Source of the DNA: Aquila chrysaetos chrysaetos
Taxonomy: Eukaryota > Chordata > Aves > Accipitriformes > Accipitridae
DNA length: 64,000 bases
Assembly: GCF_900496995.4 (NCBI RefSeq)
Contig: NC_044030.1
Coordinates: forward strand, 13,451,851-13,515,850
Reading direction: 5' to 3'
Part shown: in pieces, positions 39,720-53,033 of the stretch
How the letters are laid out: the number at the start of each line of letters is the position of its first letter
Position numbering within the stretch: position 1 is the stretch's first letter
Position numbers and translations under genes: made by a program
Notes under the pieces: model-generated
Seen by the model: the letters and a program-made list of their open reading frames with translations, nothing else
Databases searched by the model: none
What the model was told of the DNA's origin: nothing

Positions 39720-42700
39720 TCTCAGCTCAGGGAGGACATCAGAATGCTGGAGAGGATTCCTGGAAGACCTAATTAAGGATGAATTAGGTAACTGGAAAAG
39801 GTGCAGTGCAGAGGAACATTTTAAGGATCTCAATCTTTTTACCTCATTAGAAGCAGGTTAGTGGATGTGTTGATCACTGTCCTTAAGTACTGCTTCGGAA
39901 GCACAAACCTGGTAACAGAGGGCTCTTCAGTCTGCCAGCAGAAGGCATAACAGGGTCCAGTGACTGAGCCAAAGAAAGTCTCAGAATGAAAAAACACAGA
40001 CATTTTTTAAAATGAACGTAATTAAGTATTTAATTTGTGGAAATCCACTAGTCTGAACGGAATGTAAGTAGGCTCAATTATAGTTGCCATTTGGGCCTTT
40101 TATTCTGAGAATTTGAGCGCTGAATAACATCTCTTTTTCAAAAAGGATCAACACAGGATAAGAGGTTTTTCTGACCAAAAAAATGAAACATGCATATTAG
40201 CTGTTGACTGAGAAGATGCAAAAATAAAGTGTAGGATGAAAGCCTATGGAGGGAAAGAAACCTAAGCCCAAAGGAAACAAAAGTATGGAGTTGCACAGGT
40301 GACAACTATAAGCTGACATCATATGGAAGACTGAAAAAAGAGAGACTTGCACTAATTCATTCATTATGGCTTTCTTGTGATAGCTCTGCAGGGTTAATAA
40401 AAACACAAATCATCAGCAAATCAGGCCTTGGGTCTATAACTTTGCAGCGCATAAAAGGAGGAAATTCATATGGGGCAGGAGCCATCTTTCTGCGTTGAGA
40501 AGGTGTTACGCCACTTGTATTGCCGCTGGTCAGTAGCATTAGAGGAGTACAATTTATGTTTTTTGTCAAGGTGTAACAGCAGCACACGCAACTCTGGATA
40601 CATAAGCAGAGCAGTCCTTTATTGTGTCCTGGACTTAAACCAATGCTGTGCAGGGCAGAACCGCACTTTACAGTTCCATGACAACTGGATGGAAAGGTGA
40701 ATCAGAAGGTTAGATAAATGACAGAGACAGATAACAGCCTGTACCTGGTTAATATTTATTTCTAAGTAGTACAAACACAACAGAAGAGAGCAATAATTAG
40801 CTGTAAATGCAGTAGCAATACATGTAGCTATAAAGCACAGGCATTTGGGAGAAATGGCATAATTAATGAGGAATTTCAATACTGCATGCAGGTCTAGTGC
40901 TGAGCTAGAAGCAGAAGCTACAGTCAACACCTGTCCTAATATAGTGGCATTAAGAATATATTCTAAACAGTGAGTTTTCGGTGTGATCAGGAGTGTACTT
41001 CCTGATCAAATCAGATTCACTCTTTTGAAAGACATAGAAAATAACTAGCAAATGTTTCGCTTTGCGTTATAGCCTATGTTGGACATTGCTTTAGTTACAT
41101 TAGGGTGTGTTAGTATGGTGAGTGCAGAAAAGAGCTCTTGACAAAGGAAACTGTAGAGCTGATCCAAAAAAATTAATTCCTAGTAGGCATGGATTCTAGT
41201 GTGAAAAAGTTTGAGGATGCCTTCCAGACATTGAAAATGCCTTTCATAACACTTAAGCAGCCAAGTGGCAAGGTTCATTATATATAAAAAGCCTAGTTCA
41301 TTTTAATTCCCTCCTCTTCATCAATGTTTCCTGTTTCCTAAGTGCTGCATGGATACCTAGCAGGCCAGAGGCTGAGCTGTTGCAGATGCCATGCAGTACC
41401 AGTGCAGATGGTCATGGTAAGGTTCCTAACAAAGCCAAGCAACAAGAAGCCTGCCATATGAGCAGCTCTTGATCTGCCACAATCTCCTCCATAAGCATAT
41501 TCTCCCAGCTGCCCCAATTATCTTCGATGGAAAATGGTCTTTTGACAAGCTAGGCTCTTCAGACCCCAAATCCTGAAAGGAATCCAGTTAAAGAAATGAG
41601 CAGAGTATCAGTACAACAAATGCAGTGACTTCTTCAGTCTGAATTATAGGTGCAACTTACAGTAGCCCCATAAATTTCACTCTGGCAGAATCCCTCCAAG
41701 GCTACTCTATCATCCTGCTGTTGGACTATGCGATAGGAAGGTCAGAAAAGCTGATTTTTAGTTTTTCTGTTTAGTTTCTTGTTTTACAGTCTCTGTAGCA
41801 ATGACCCCATGTAAGGTTAATAAAACCACATAATACATTAAGCTACTAAAAAATATTCCAAAGAGTGCACACTTAAGAGAACTGACCAATCTGTTTCATA
41901 AGCAGGTATAGATCTGACAGCAAAGAATTTTTGCAAGAACTTGGTCTGTATTTACCCTATCCTTGAATGATGAGTGCTTAGCAGAAGCCTACTAAGATCA
42001 GGGACTTTATCCATGGTTCAATACCAACAATTCTTCTTCTGCAAAAGTACAAGAACCTTGCCCATCAGCAGTGTTTCCTTCCTGCAAAGCCCATTGAATC
42101 ACTGCAAGATGCTTTCTTGATAACTGATTCTGCAGGTTTTTTTGTAAGTCAATGAGCAGCCCAAGTTTTGTTAAATTGCTGCATTTTTACTTATATTAAT
42201 TCAATGCATTTAAAAGGCTGCTGTGGCTGGAATGGAAAGGAGGTTGTTACACTATCAAATATTTCTCCTGTAGGCTGACAAAAGGAGCTGTCTCTTAACC
42301 TGATGGCAATGAAAGACAGCAAATGAATCACTGCTTGAGGAAACCAATTTATTTAGTCAGTCTGTGTTGCTGTTATTTATTACTTATCAGCACATGCTGC
42401 TAGTTCAATTAAATATAAAAACCTGAAGTTCTCTTCCAGCCCTCCCCCACCCCAATTTTTAAAAACACACAACAAACAAGAAAAATGACATGAATCTTCA
42501 GTGCTAAAGCAGAACCCTTTGGGTTTATTGTGCTTCTCTTGTTTTAATTAAGCTTTGTTTATTAAACTTCTGCAGCTAAGGTATGGGGATTATTAATCTT
42601 CTTCAGCAGCTAAAGATAAAAGTTAGCAGAGAGAGAGGACATTATAAAAGTACAGTTTAGAGTTCCCCACTGAGATACACATAAAAAAGTGAAATGAAGT

Positions 42701-45700
42701 AGTGAGACAAAGTGTTGATTACAACATTTTATCAATGAAAATACAGGGAGCTGCAAACAGCAAACATTTTCTGCCTTTTGCATACAAAGGAATAAGGAAT
42801 GAAAACTCCTAGTTTTTATATATAGGCATGTATGTCATTTATAGGGTTAGTAGTAAATGTACATGCCATCTCACAATATAATCACAGATGTACAAAAAAA
42901 CTTACATACATTTCAGTACTGCCTTTCCTCCTGCATCCATGTTCTTTGTTTAAAACATGATGGGGGCAGATAACAGAATTTTTGCTCCTCATAAGAGGAT
43001 TCACTGTTCTATGCTTAAGAGGACAATTAACATGGAAAGCCTTCCATATAAATGTAAATAACTGTAACTATAAATCATAAAATAAATAATATAAATATAA
43101 AATCCACGGGTCCATAGAAAATTTGGCATTTGGAGATTTGCTTAATGCATATCATTGCTAAAGTAATAATAAAGTTGCTCTACCCAAGACTCTTTTCCAG
43201 CATTAAAGGGATAGTCTGAATTGCAATTCTAACCAGGTTTACATGCCAGCTGTGTCAAACACTGCCTGCTGATTCCTGACCCTGATTCCAGTTTTCAATG
43301 ATAAGCATGTATTATACCCCAACAGCTTTCTAAGCTGTCATTCTTCACTGACTACAGCTCTCACTTCAGTTAAGTTCACTTCATTTGGCCTGTTGATATT
43401 TAATGAACAATCCAGGCAACATTACCTTTTTCTGCAAGTGGAGATATAGGGGCTCAGTAGCTTCCTGTTTTCCCCCTCTGTTGTTCATGGCTTGGCTTCC
43501 CAATACAAATTCCAGTGTTAATTTAGGGCTGCGGCAATGCTGTAATGTATTTTCAAAAACTGGTCCACTAAAAAGCGTTTCAGTCATTTACATCTTTGAC
43601 ATGTCATACTTTTCATGAGACAATAAAAATCTTAGTAAACTTCATTTCTCAGTTCTCAGGCAGCCAATGTTTTTAATAAAACTTCCCAATGTAGCAAAAG
43701 TGCAAGGAACAGGATTCACCAGACGGGAATGACCCTAGCCTGCAAACAGACATAGATGCTTGCAGAGCCTCATTATTCTTGAAAATGCAGGACCAAGATT
43801 TACTAACTGGAGATTTAGTAAAATCATGATCTACCAATTCCTGTATCAGTTTATTTCACCAAACAAGTAATTTACTGATGATAAACACCATCATGCCAAG
43901 ACCGTATAGAGGCATACTCTTAAAACAATGAAAGCACAGAAACTGCCGCAACGGGCTCTCCTGCAAAGCAGATATAACTATTGTATTTTTGAAAAGAACA
44001 TGCAGATTAGTTAGTGAAACAACTGATGAAGCTCTAGTATTATGTGACATGACACCAATATTTGGCAAGAAGGGACATATTTGAATGGCCTAAATTCTAC
44101 CCAAATCCCGATACCTAACTCTTTCTATTAGTAGGTACTAGCTCTTCAGAGGTGCCCGCACAATATAAAAGAATAAGCTCAGGAATTTAAAGGGAACTTA
44201 AGATTGTCTAAATAGGGCCCTACTATGGTAGATGCTACCTATTTTAACTTCCTGGGAACAATATTAATAGCTCTATGGCATTTTAGTACAAAGATAAATT
44301 CCATAAGAAACCCATTTCTTTAAAATACCCTTTTTTACACAGTTCAACAAGAAGGCAATCCATTAATAGAGTTGCTTAGATCCACTGAGTATTTAAAAGG
44401 GTTAGTAGAAATTGAAGATAGAAAAGACATTACCTGCCTTCACAACAGCAGGAGGTCCCTTCAGTTAATTTGCCAATACTGCATCCACTCGAGTTTCAGT
44501 GTACATCTATGTCAATGTCTTGATGAGGCCTGGAAACCAAGTGAGAAGATATCAAACAATTAATCTTAATTTTGCTTGGGAGATAGAGCAGACGGCTTCC
44601 TAAAAAGCAATTTGTTAACAAAGCAATCCTACAACCTGTAGTGATACAGAAACTGGTGCAGCCAAAGAAATAGGACACTAAAGCAGAAGCACTGGGATAT
44701 GCAGTGTATAGAAATTCCCCTTTATGGAGGAGAAAATTATATGGTTGCTAAATCTTAATGAAGAGTAACCTGCCAGTCCCCAATTCCAGCAAACTGTGTT
44801 ATGCATCCTAGGTCTGAAGTGCCACATTAGGACTGAAGTAACCAGGGTGCTGGTCTCAGCCTTTCCACTCATCTCAAGACAATGAGAGCATCACTTCATC
44901 CTTCAACATTTCATCTAAGGATATATATAACAAAATTTCCTTGCTCCTACCTTACATTTTTCTAAATTGCAAGTCATTCCCCTTTACTATTCTGCTCCCA
45001 TCCCGTTTTTTATGCAGGGAAAAGTAGTGCTTACATCTTGTTTATACAGACTGTGTTCTGCTCTTAGTATACAGCTCTTTGAAACAGACATTGTTAAAGC
45101 AACACAGCCCCCTAGTGTGGATGCAATTCAAAAGTTTAATTTCCATACAATTATGAGACACTAACTTTAACCACACTACACATGGTAAAAATTAGTGACT
45201 TTGCTTAAAAAAAATACCAATAATCATAAGTATGTAGATTGGCAAATTTAATAGCTAAAATAGCTGTACTGCTCCAAATGTAAACTACCATTTTTGAGTG
45301 AAGACCTGCATCACTTCAACAAGATGGAATTACATCACGGACCTTCATTCTGGTGCCTCATATCTCAAGGCCTGGAAGAACCTGGGGTATCACTTGTGTA
45401 AGAGTATCTAGCACCATTTTCAGCAGTTGGATTTTCACTACTAAATTTGTTGTGCCAACACAGCAAATTCAATCAGGATGCTGATCCAGGTTGGGAGGAG
45501 CAAGTGGACAGGATTCCCTGCTCAAATGAGCTTCCTGATGTGGTTCTCTACGTACTCACATAAACACTAGCTGCACAACAGTGGTACAGGAGGGAGGAGA
45601 CAAGGAGACAGCCTGGGAACAGCCTGGAAACCTAACCAAAATATATTCATAGTTCCTCACCAGTATTCATATTCAGCTTAAAAGTCTTTCCCAGTACTCT

Positions 45701-45754
45701 ATTTCTGCCTGTCTTTACATGCAAGTTTCAACATGTTCAGACCAAACAAGCTTT

Positions 45755-45880
45755 TCTAGTCACGTTTCATGTCCTCTGTTCCTCTAGTGACCTTAGGAGT
45801 CTTTGTCTGCATTTACACCACTCCCAACTGATCATCTTCGATACAGACATGCAGAGCTGCACACAGTATTCCAGGGAAGT
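45755..45880 (-). mobile_element. Possible old CR1 fragment
   Basis: Weak match to reverse-oriented CR1 about 300-450 bp from its 3' end: TTTCTAGTCACGTTTCATGTCC, CCTCTAGTGACCTTAGGAG, and GAGCTGCACACAGTATTCCAG, the last being the usual 'cac(a)gtattccag' block. Many substitutions and no 3' end, so an older insertion than the other copies or a chance likeness. Confidence 0.45.
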
Positions 45881-46123
45881 AAAGCTGAGATTTTGTAAGT
45901 AAAGTAAGATTGACTGGAGTCTGAAAATGGAAGATGGGATGCAAGATCATAGATTTGAGAATTCGCAGTGTAAGATACTCATCTAGAATAACTTTGCAGA
46001 AGCATTAGATACAAAAGATGAAAATTCAGTTTTGAGTCTGACAACAGTGAAGACAGATCCCATGAAAAAAGATGACATTTTCACATATGCTTAAGAAAGT
46101 GATGATGCACTGAATAAACATGC

Positions 46124-46138
46124 TTTTTTTTTTTTTTT
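46124..46138 (+). repeat. T15 tract
   Basis: Run of fifteen T preceded by AATAAACATGC. No terminator or transcript end can be inferred in this genome type from such a run. Confidence 0.85.
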
Positions 46139-49100
46139 GTAATAGAGATGATTACTTGTGCTCTACAATTTACTAACCATGCAATATTTACATTTATGCT
46201 TTTGGGGTCTTTCCCTGTCTGACTACAGAGTCAGTTTGACTAACTGGTATGCGGCTAAACCTTTTTACAAGCTTCAGATTTTTATTCACCTTTTATGTAT
46301 TCTGTTTACATATTTTAATATTAATGTCAAGAAAGGCCCATGAAACATGAGACTTGACAAAAATCCCCCAGTATTTTAACATTTAAATTTAGCCATAAGT
46401 AAGGTAAACAAACATTTTTTTCTCTCCATATATTGCAGATTGACTTAGCAATAAACATGACGGTTTATATTACTGGGACTAAATTGCAGGACTTCATAAT
46501 CAGTTTTTAATTTGGTGTCTATGCTCCTAAAGTTATGCCTTTCTTCTTTATGTTTCTGCATCAATTAACCCCCTCATCTCCCTTCCTGACTAAAGGGCCT
46601 ATTTCACAATTAATCTTCAATTATCTTCTGTGAAAAGGGCACATTTACCAGTGTCAGTGATCTCATAAAGCTAAATCAGTGCTTATAATTTTAAGATGGA
46701 CACGTAAAATGCCATGTAACAACCTACTACGCATTCATGTGCACAAAACCCCTTTTCAGCTGCTGTTTTTTTAGAAAACCCTTGACATGCTTTATCCACA
46801 GATGAAAACGAAGTAACATTTGTTAAGACAACTGCTTTTGTAGACTAATATTTAAAAAATAATAGTAATCACTGAGGAACCATTTATGATCGTTAAAGCT
46901 CTGACCATGTAAGGAATCAGCTGGTGAAGAGACATTTTGTCCCTTTACAGGGTTCCCCCATGGTGGCTGCTGTTTGTCAAACCATGCTCCCTCAAATGCA
47001 GACAACACTGCAGGAAAGGGCTACCCAGCTGCCTCGCTGGTGAGATTCACGATGCTGTGCCACACTGCTCATGTTTAATGCGGCACTTCAGCAGTATCCA
47101 GTTACAACAGCAGCATCTTAAATCATCTACACAGATGATTTGATTCCCTAGGTGCTACAGCAACCTGAAGTCAATGATCAAAACTTTCATCCACTGTGAT
47201 TAATAATTACAGTAATTTTAAACAGAAAGAACACATTTTATAACATAGCTTAAAAAAAAGTTATGGAAGGCACTAAGTCTCTTAGCCAAAATAATTTTGA
47301 GAGCAAATACTGCAGTGAAAAGAGTGTTACAAACAGAACTAATTCTTTTTTGGGGAAATGCCTGTGATTTGTCTTTCAAAAGTGGCATCTTGAAGTCTAA
47401 TTATTACTCTCTATGAAATCACTGTAAAAATAACATTAAAGGCTCTAAACAGAAATAATAGATACTTTTGGCTCTCTGGGGAGTCACACCTTTTTATTTC
47501 CCTAATACAAACACAGTCAACCCTCCTCCTCAAAAGAGCACTGTGCTTCATCTATAAGGACAGTCAAAATTCATCAGAAAATATTCCTGTTGCAGTTCAG
47601 AATTTGATCAGGATCTTTTTCCTCATGCTGACCAACACCCAGTGTATATTTTTTCCCAACAAAGTGGTTGATCAAAACCCACTAAAATTATTTTAAGGTT
47701 TCATAAATAATTCATGACTGCATTTTACATACAAATTGCCTCTTCCTCCAAGTGAAATATTAAATCTATTTTTCAAAGAAAAAAATCAAAGAGATATTTA
47801 AAAGTGAACAACAAAACAGTTGTATAATAAATATTTTAAATACACTGGATTTTTTTGATACGACTCAATGCAGGAACCCATGTAATTTAGCTGATCTGTT
47901 TTTAACCTAAGCAGCAATAATACAGTATCCTAAAAATGAATTAGCACTTGTATAATCAATCACATGAAGTCTCTCTTATGATATATATATTACTTTATTT
48001 TTGTAAACAGATTAATTTTCTTGGAATCCTTCTCCTCTTTTAATTTCAAATTTAATTAGGCTATAATTACAAATCTTCTCTGTCATATGCACAGTAAACC
48101 TCTTTCATCTTCATCACACTACATATTAAAGTTAGCATATGCAAATTCTTGATATGGACCTTGAAATAATGACCTTTGACAGTTCAACACACTACAAAAT
48201 GAACTTTTAAAGGTGACCTGGAAAACCAATAGGAAAATGAAGGTCAGTTCAGAAATAACTGCCATATACCTCTAGCAAGTCAGCAGTAGAATAGAACTCT
48301 GTTCTAGTTTATCACTACTTCTAGCAGTATTTCCTTGTTGCCAGACAACTGCAAATGTATCGTTATGCAACATCACTGAATGGACTTCATACATTTGACT
48401 GTATCAGTTCTTCCGGTGGCACAGGAAACGTATCTCTAATTAAATCTGATTTACATTCAGCTTTCCTAAGACATGCTAAGTTATGCCTTACCAAGGCATG
48501 GCTTCTGCCTGAAGTAACCTTCTGCTGTTCAGTGGTTGGCAGAAATACATGGGAGCCACACAGGAGTATGCAGTCCGCCAGGAATCACCTCCATGGGTGA
48601 TAAAACCACAGGTGTTGGGAGTACCAGTAAAAAAAGGAAAGATACAGGTCTAGAAACTGTTTTCCTATCAATCAGCTATTACTGTATTGTACATCCTTCT
48701 TCGATATTAAGGACTGATTTTTGTTTATTCCTACCGCTTGGGATCTTGCAAGCCTTATCAATGCTACGGCAGATTGTAGAACTGGCAAATGAACCTTGAC
48801 ATGAAAGAAGAGAGGCAAACAATAAGGAACAAGTTTTCCTATTGGCTGAGATATACAGGGTTGCACAGTAGGACTAGGAAGCAAATGTCCTTGCAGGCCA
48901 GCTTTTTCATTTCCACAGCAGGCAAAGTAGATATTCAGTGCCTTAAGGATCTAAGTATAGCAGCAGTAAAACTTATTTTTACAGTCTAACGTAGTTCTAC
49001 TAGCCTATGACTTTACAAATAAGAAGACATCTAGGTTTTGCCAACTGTCTGTCTTTCATTACCTGCTTTTGTTTTTCTATACTCAAATAAATCACAAGTT

Positions 49101-49470
49101 CACCAAACAGCCAAATGAAATTAACTGAAACAACACACATATATTCTGAGACAGTTAAGTTACCTTTTGAAGTGGATATATATATTCTAACTTACATCTT
49201 CCATTTGCTCAAAAATAATAGAAAAATGTTGTTGCCATGGATAACTGATTACAGTCAGGTAAAATTTACTCAGATCACTGCCATCATTTAGTGAACTCAC
49301 ACTGCAATTTTCTCAGCTGTACTTAATGAAGGTTTTAGTTTATAATCAAATTGACACTGAACTATTTTGCTACCATTTTACTCATAATACTGTTGATTCT
49401 AGAGGAAATCAATCATACTTTAAGAAATACATAAAAAGCTTTCTACTAAAGACAATGCACTTGACTAACA

Positions 49471-49585
49471 ATAAAGAAAGGTAAAAGGGTAGAAAATGGG
49501 TTAAAAGGAAAGGGGGGAAAAGAAAGGGAAAAAAGACAATAGAGGGAAAAAAGGAAAGAAAAAAAAGGAAGGAGAAAAAGAAAAT
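49471..49585 (+). repeat. Long polypurine tract
   Basis: About 115 bp almost wholly A and G, with few T, including a G6 run at about 49512. Two overlapping minus-strand frames (49409-49660) are Phe/Leu/Ser/Pro-rich translations of it. It lies about 1.4 kb beyond the CAAP1 stop on that gene's downstream side. Confidence 0.85.
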
Positions 49586-49806
49586 TATAAAACTTGCAAG
49601 AGAATTCAAGACACAGTATTTGAATAGAAAAACGTCTGCAGTAGTATTGCAAAATAGCACATGGAAATTTTCTATGCTACTGTTGCAAAGTATCTAATTT
49701 GCTTTCTAAGTAACAATCAAGGGAAAATCAGGAGTAACCATATATAATACATCATTTTACTTAACAAGGACCACATTCGTAAACTTCATACCTTAAAAAA
49801 AATCCA

Positions 49807-49840
49807 TTTGTGTGTGTGTGTATGTAAATACACACACAAA
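49807..49840. repeat. TG/CA inverted repeat (near-perfect hairpin)
   Basis: TTTGTGTGTGTGTGTA followed by a 2-nt centre and TAAATACACACACAAA, so a TG repeat faces its own complement. It may form a cruciform or hairpin; most simply a (TG)n microsatellite next to a (CA)n one. Confidence 0.8.
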
Positions 49841-50361
49841 TATTTTAATATGCATTTGATTAGGAGCTATCTATAAACCCAGCACTAATTCTAAACAAAA
49901 TCAGAATTATTTTAATTGTTGGAAGAAATCATAGCAGGAAAACTAATCCTATAATACAATTTACTTACAAAGAAATACCCTTCAAATGGATTAAAGTATA
50001 ATTATTATTTTAAAATCTTATATAATAAATAAATTAAATGCCTTTTATGAAAAAACATTTATACTGAAATTAGGTGGATTTTCCCATTTATAAAGAACAT
50101 GAATTGACTACATCAGTTAAATGTTAAAAACTCAAGGTCTTCAAAATAGTCTGATTTACTGCATTGCCCTAAATATTATGCCAAATATTCAACAAAAAAG
50201 CTTTATAGTCAGGAAAAAACTCTGTTTTCTTTATTTCAGTTATGACACAGAAGATTATCAGTGGAGAAGAGTGACAAAAACACATGACCAACAGTATAAA
50301 AACTCTGGTATTTGTCACTTTCAGGCACTTTTAAAACCCTGAAAATAACATGGTTCGACTG

Positions 50362-50367
50362 TTTATT
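50362..50367 (-). promoter_or_regulatory. CAAP1: Candidate CAAP1 polyadenylation signal (AATAAA)
   Basis: First canonical AATAAA on the minus strand after the CAAP1 stop, about 600 nt downstream, followed on that strand by a T/G-bearing stretch. A weaker ATTAAA occurs earlier at 50558-50563, about 405 nt after the stop, and another AATAAA lies at about 50230-50235. Such hexamers are common in AT-rich DNA, so which is used, if any, cannot be told from sequence. Confidence 0.3.
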
Positions 50368-50966
50368 TGAAATGAAAAAAACCCTCCCTTCAGGAATTCA
50401 ACTTTCTAAAAATTAAGTATGCTTTTAAGTGAATCATCATTCGTTTTAACTAGAACAGCTACATTATGAGAGCCCCAAGGAGAAATAAGCAATCTCACAT
50501 CCCATCACAGACTGCTGAAGGCAGTCACACGACGGAAGACCTCTTCAAAATGGTATTTTTAATGAAGTACATATAAATCAAGTTTCTCAAGTAGTTTAAC
50601 AAGTTCCTAATAAATAAAACAGCTGGTAATTTCTAACCATGGGATTATAAATAACTTGATTCTTCTAACCCTTCTGGAAGGCACCAGGTTCCTGGCATAG
50701 CTCTATATGTTGTGTGACTCCTTGAGGAGATAACTCAGCACAGAGAGACTTGATCTCAGTGAAGCATCAAACTACTGTTTGTGCATGTCATGGAAGCAGC
50801 ACACTAAAGGCAATGAAATCAACTATCAATGGCTTAAGCCACGGGTCAGGATACACAATAAGGTTTGAATGAGGAATGTCATACCCAACCCAAATATACT
50901 TTAGCACTGAAGAGAACAGACATCACATCCTTCAAAACAAATACTGAAAATTAAATCTAAACAATC
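50368..50966 (-). other. CAAP1: Probable CAAP1 3' untranslated region
   Basis: AT-rich sequence directly after the CAAP1 stop codon on the minus strand, running to the first AATAAA. No coding signal and no recognisable repeat. The 3' limit is inferred from the candidate poly(A) signal only; a longer UTR reaching below 50000 is possible. Confidence 0.45.
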
Positions 50967-51310
50967 TCAGAGCTGTTTTTTTATATCACCAGCTTTCATC
51001 AGAGCCTTAATAGCTCTAGCCCTCATCTCAAGCTCCAGAAGCTCCAGCTGCTGTGCTGATGGCTGAACATCTTCTGACGGAGGAACGGCTAAGGTTGCTG
51101 CTTTGGGCTCCTTTGGGCTGGACTCTGCCAACCCCAGAATCTCATTCACGCTTTTCTCAATATCCTTCTCAAGGTCATCTATCTGACTGGCTCCACTTCT
51201 GACAGTGTTTTCTTGCCCATCTGGGCCATCTTCTTCATTGCATGGGCCTTCTATGTCACTATCATATGCATCTGCATTTATGCTGAGGACATCACTATCT
51301 TCTCCCTTGC
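50967..51310 (-). CDS. CAAP1: CAAP1 terminal coding exon (C-terminal 113 codons plus stop)
   Basis: C-terminal part of caspase activity and apoptosis inhibitor 1, a small, mostly disordered vertebrate protein reported to restrain caspase-dependent apoptosis. Read on the minus strand, the exon follows an acceptor with pyrimidine-rich sequence ending in AG at 51311-51312. It starts with two bases completing a glycine codon and runs to TGA at 50967-50969. The translation holds an acidic stretch (GEDSDVLSINADAYDSD), then QIDDLEKDIEKSVNEILG, and ends in a charged helix-like segment with the motif LELLELEMRARAIKALMKAG. These blocks match my memory of human CAAP1 almost residue for residue. The bird protein ends KKQL where I recall KKPA, and the acidic linker after the PCNEE motif differs. 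The ATG-initiated open frame inside it (51149 down to 50967) is not a separate gene: the conserved frame runs unbroken upstream of that methionine to the acceptor. Family identity is recalled, not searched. Confidence 0.94.
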
Positions 51311-52376
51311 CTGTAACACAAATGTAACAATCATATAGTTGCCTAACAGAACCATTTTTCTTTCAACTTACAAAATTGCTTCTTCTTAAAGTGTTTCTCT
51401 GTAGATTAAGAGCAACAAAAAGATCTGTGAATTTAAGACAATTCCTGTTCTTTCTCTCCTCCAACTTTTAAGGCTGATCTAATTTAGACAAGTGTTAATG
51501 CATTTTTATGCCAATTTAGAAGAACATGCAGTATAGCAAAGCAGCACTACCAGCAAAATTTATTCCATCCTATGGAGTTATATGATATATTTTCCTAATT
51601 AAAATATCATAAGGTTTTATATCATGAGGAAGCCTCTGCAGTGCAAAATTGATTATTGTTTATTATCTTTAAAGTAAACTTTGTTTTCAAAATACAGTTT
51701 TTAAAATGACCCTTTAAAACTATTTTATGTATTTTAAAAGGAGTGGGACACTACAGCCAGGCACAGTACTAAAAATTAATAGAAACTCCACTTACTAGTG
51801 CAACTATTCAGAATCTATCACAAGTATTTCAGACGTATTTAACTCAGTAAAAACATGGAGAAAGTTATGGCAGTGGCTTTTAATGCTGGCTAAAAGTTGG
51901 AGTTTATTTAAAAAAAAAATAAATTGGAAAAGGCAGTGCAACAAAATAAAAGTCTAACAGAACCTGAGTAACTGTTCTTACAATTTGTCTACAGAGAGAC
52001 TATTGCTTTTGACACATTGGCCTCAGAAATTATTAGTCCTTCTCCAACCTCTGTAACTGTGGAAACTTACAGCAGGATTGGTTCCTGCTTAAAATGAACA
52101 ATTTATAGTCAGATGATGGTAGTTACTGATTCTAATGCCTTTATAATTCCTTTTGGTAGTATCACTATCCAAAGGTATGGCTGTGTTCAAGATCTATGGG
52201 TTTGAAATACATGTAATTTCTTACCATGAAGGTTCAAAGAAAGTTTACGTTCATATGTAAGCTACTTTAGTCTATAATGATCTTCTATATACCAAAAATA
52301 TTCTTTATTTAATACATATTCAGACAGTATTGCAAACCTGTTTTTTTTTAACGTTCTTTAATTCTCCTTTAAAAAT

Positions 52377-52692
52377 ATGGGAGAGCATGAAGACAAGGGA
52401 GCCGAACTCTTCTCAGTACTGCACACTGACAGGACTAGTGGCAATGGGCAAAAATTGAAACACAGGAAATTCCACCTGAACACATGTAAAAACTTCTTTA
52501 CTGTGAGGGTGGTCAAACACCGGAGGAGGTTTCCCAGAAAGGCTGTGGAGTCTCCATCCTCACACATATTCAAAACTCAACAGCATGTGGTCCTGAGCAA
52601 CCTGCTCCGGCTGACCTGCTTGAGCACAGGCATTGCGTTTGATGATCTCAAAACAGTAAATCTAACCTAAACAATTCTGTAACTCTCTGACT
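52377..52692 (+). mobile_element. CR1 LINE 3' tail in the last CAAP1 intron (antisense)
   Basis: About 315 bp of plus-strand CR1: GGAGCCGAACTCTTCTCAGT, AGGCAATGGGCAAAAATTGAA-like block, ACTTCTTTACTGTGAGGGTGG, TTTCCCAGAAAGGCTGTGGAG, CTGAGCAACCTGCTC, and a 3' end resembling CCAACCTAAACAATTCTGTAACTCT, the decayed terminal repeat. It is 5'-truncated and lies opposite to CAAP1. The 97-codon frame at 52377-52670 is CR1-derived noise. Confidence 0.9.
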
Positions 52693-53033
52693 CTTAAAGT
52701 TAGTATGTTGACATCTGGCTTTAAAAGGCTCCCTTTCACCAAACTGTTAATTTTTATTTTTTTTTTAATTGCTAGTTTCATGCATCCATACTTTTGGTTC
52801 CTGAACCTCAAATCTGCAGGGCTAAAAGTACTGATTTGCAAGGACTGCTCAACAACAAAACAACCAATATATTGGAAACCCAAGCAAGTACTTCCTCTGT
52901 GAATTGCTCTTTTTTAATATTAGGTAATCAACATCTTACTGACATTCAAACTACAAAAAAACCTCCCCACATTGATAATGCAGTCTAACACAGCAGGGAC
53001 CTATGATTTTAATACCCTGAACTAATTCTCTTC

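Larger units (their letters stand above)
39720..50361. other. Intergenic desert downstream of CAAP1
   Basis: About 10.6 kb, strongly AT-rich. Apart from the possible CR1 at 45755 and the simple repeats listed, nothing is recognisable. Part of the right end (from about 47900) could belong to a long CAAP1 3'UTR, since other minus-strand AATAAA sites occur there. Stretches such as 42500-43150 are AT-rich with low repeat content, where conserved non-coding elements could hide; alignment would be needed to see them. Confidence 0.5.

Noticed and set aside
39038-39833. Several overlapping frames of 114-181 codons on both strands
   Set aside because: Stop codons are rare in this GC-rich block, so all frames open at once; no conserved motif in any of them, and part is CR1.
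49409-49660. Hydrophobic Phe/Leu-rich minus-strand frames resembling membrane proteins
   Set aside because: They translate the complement of a polypurine simple repeat.
50967-51149. A 60-codon gene starting at an internal ATG
   Set aside because: It is the end of the CAAP1 terminal exon; the conserved frame continues upstream to a splice acceptor.
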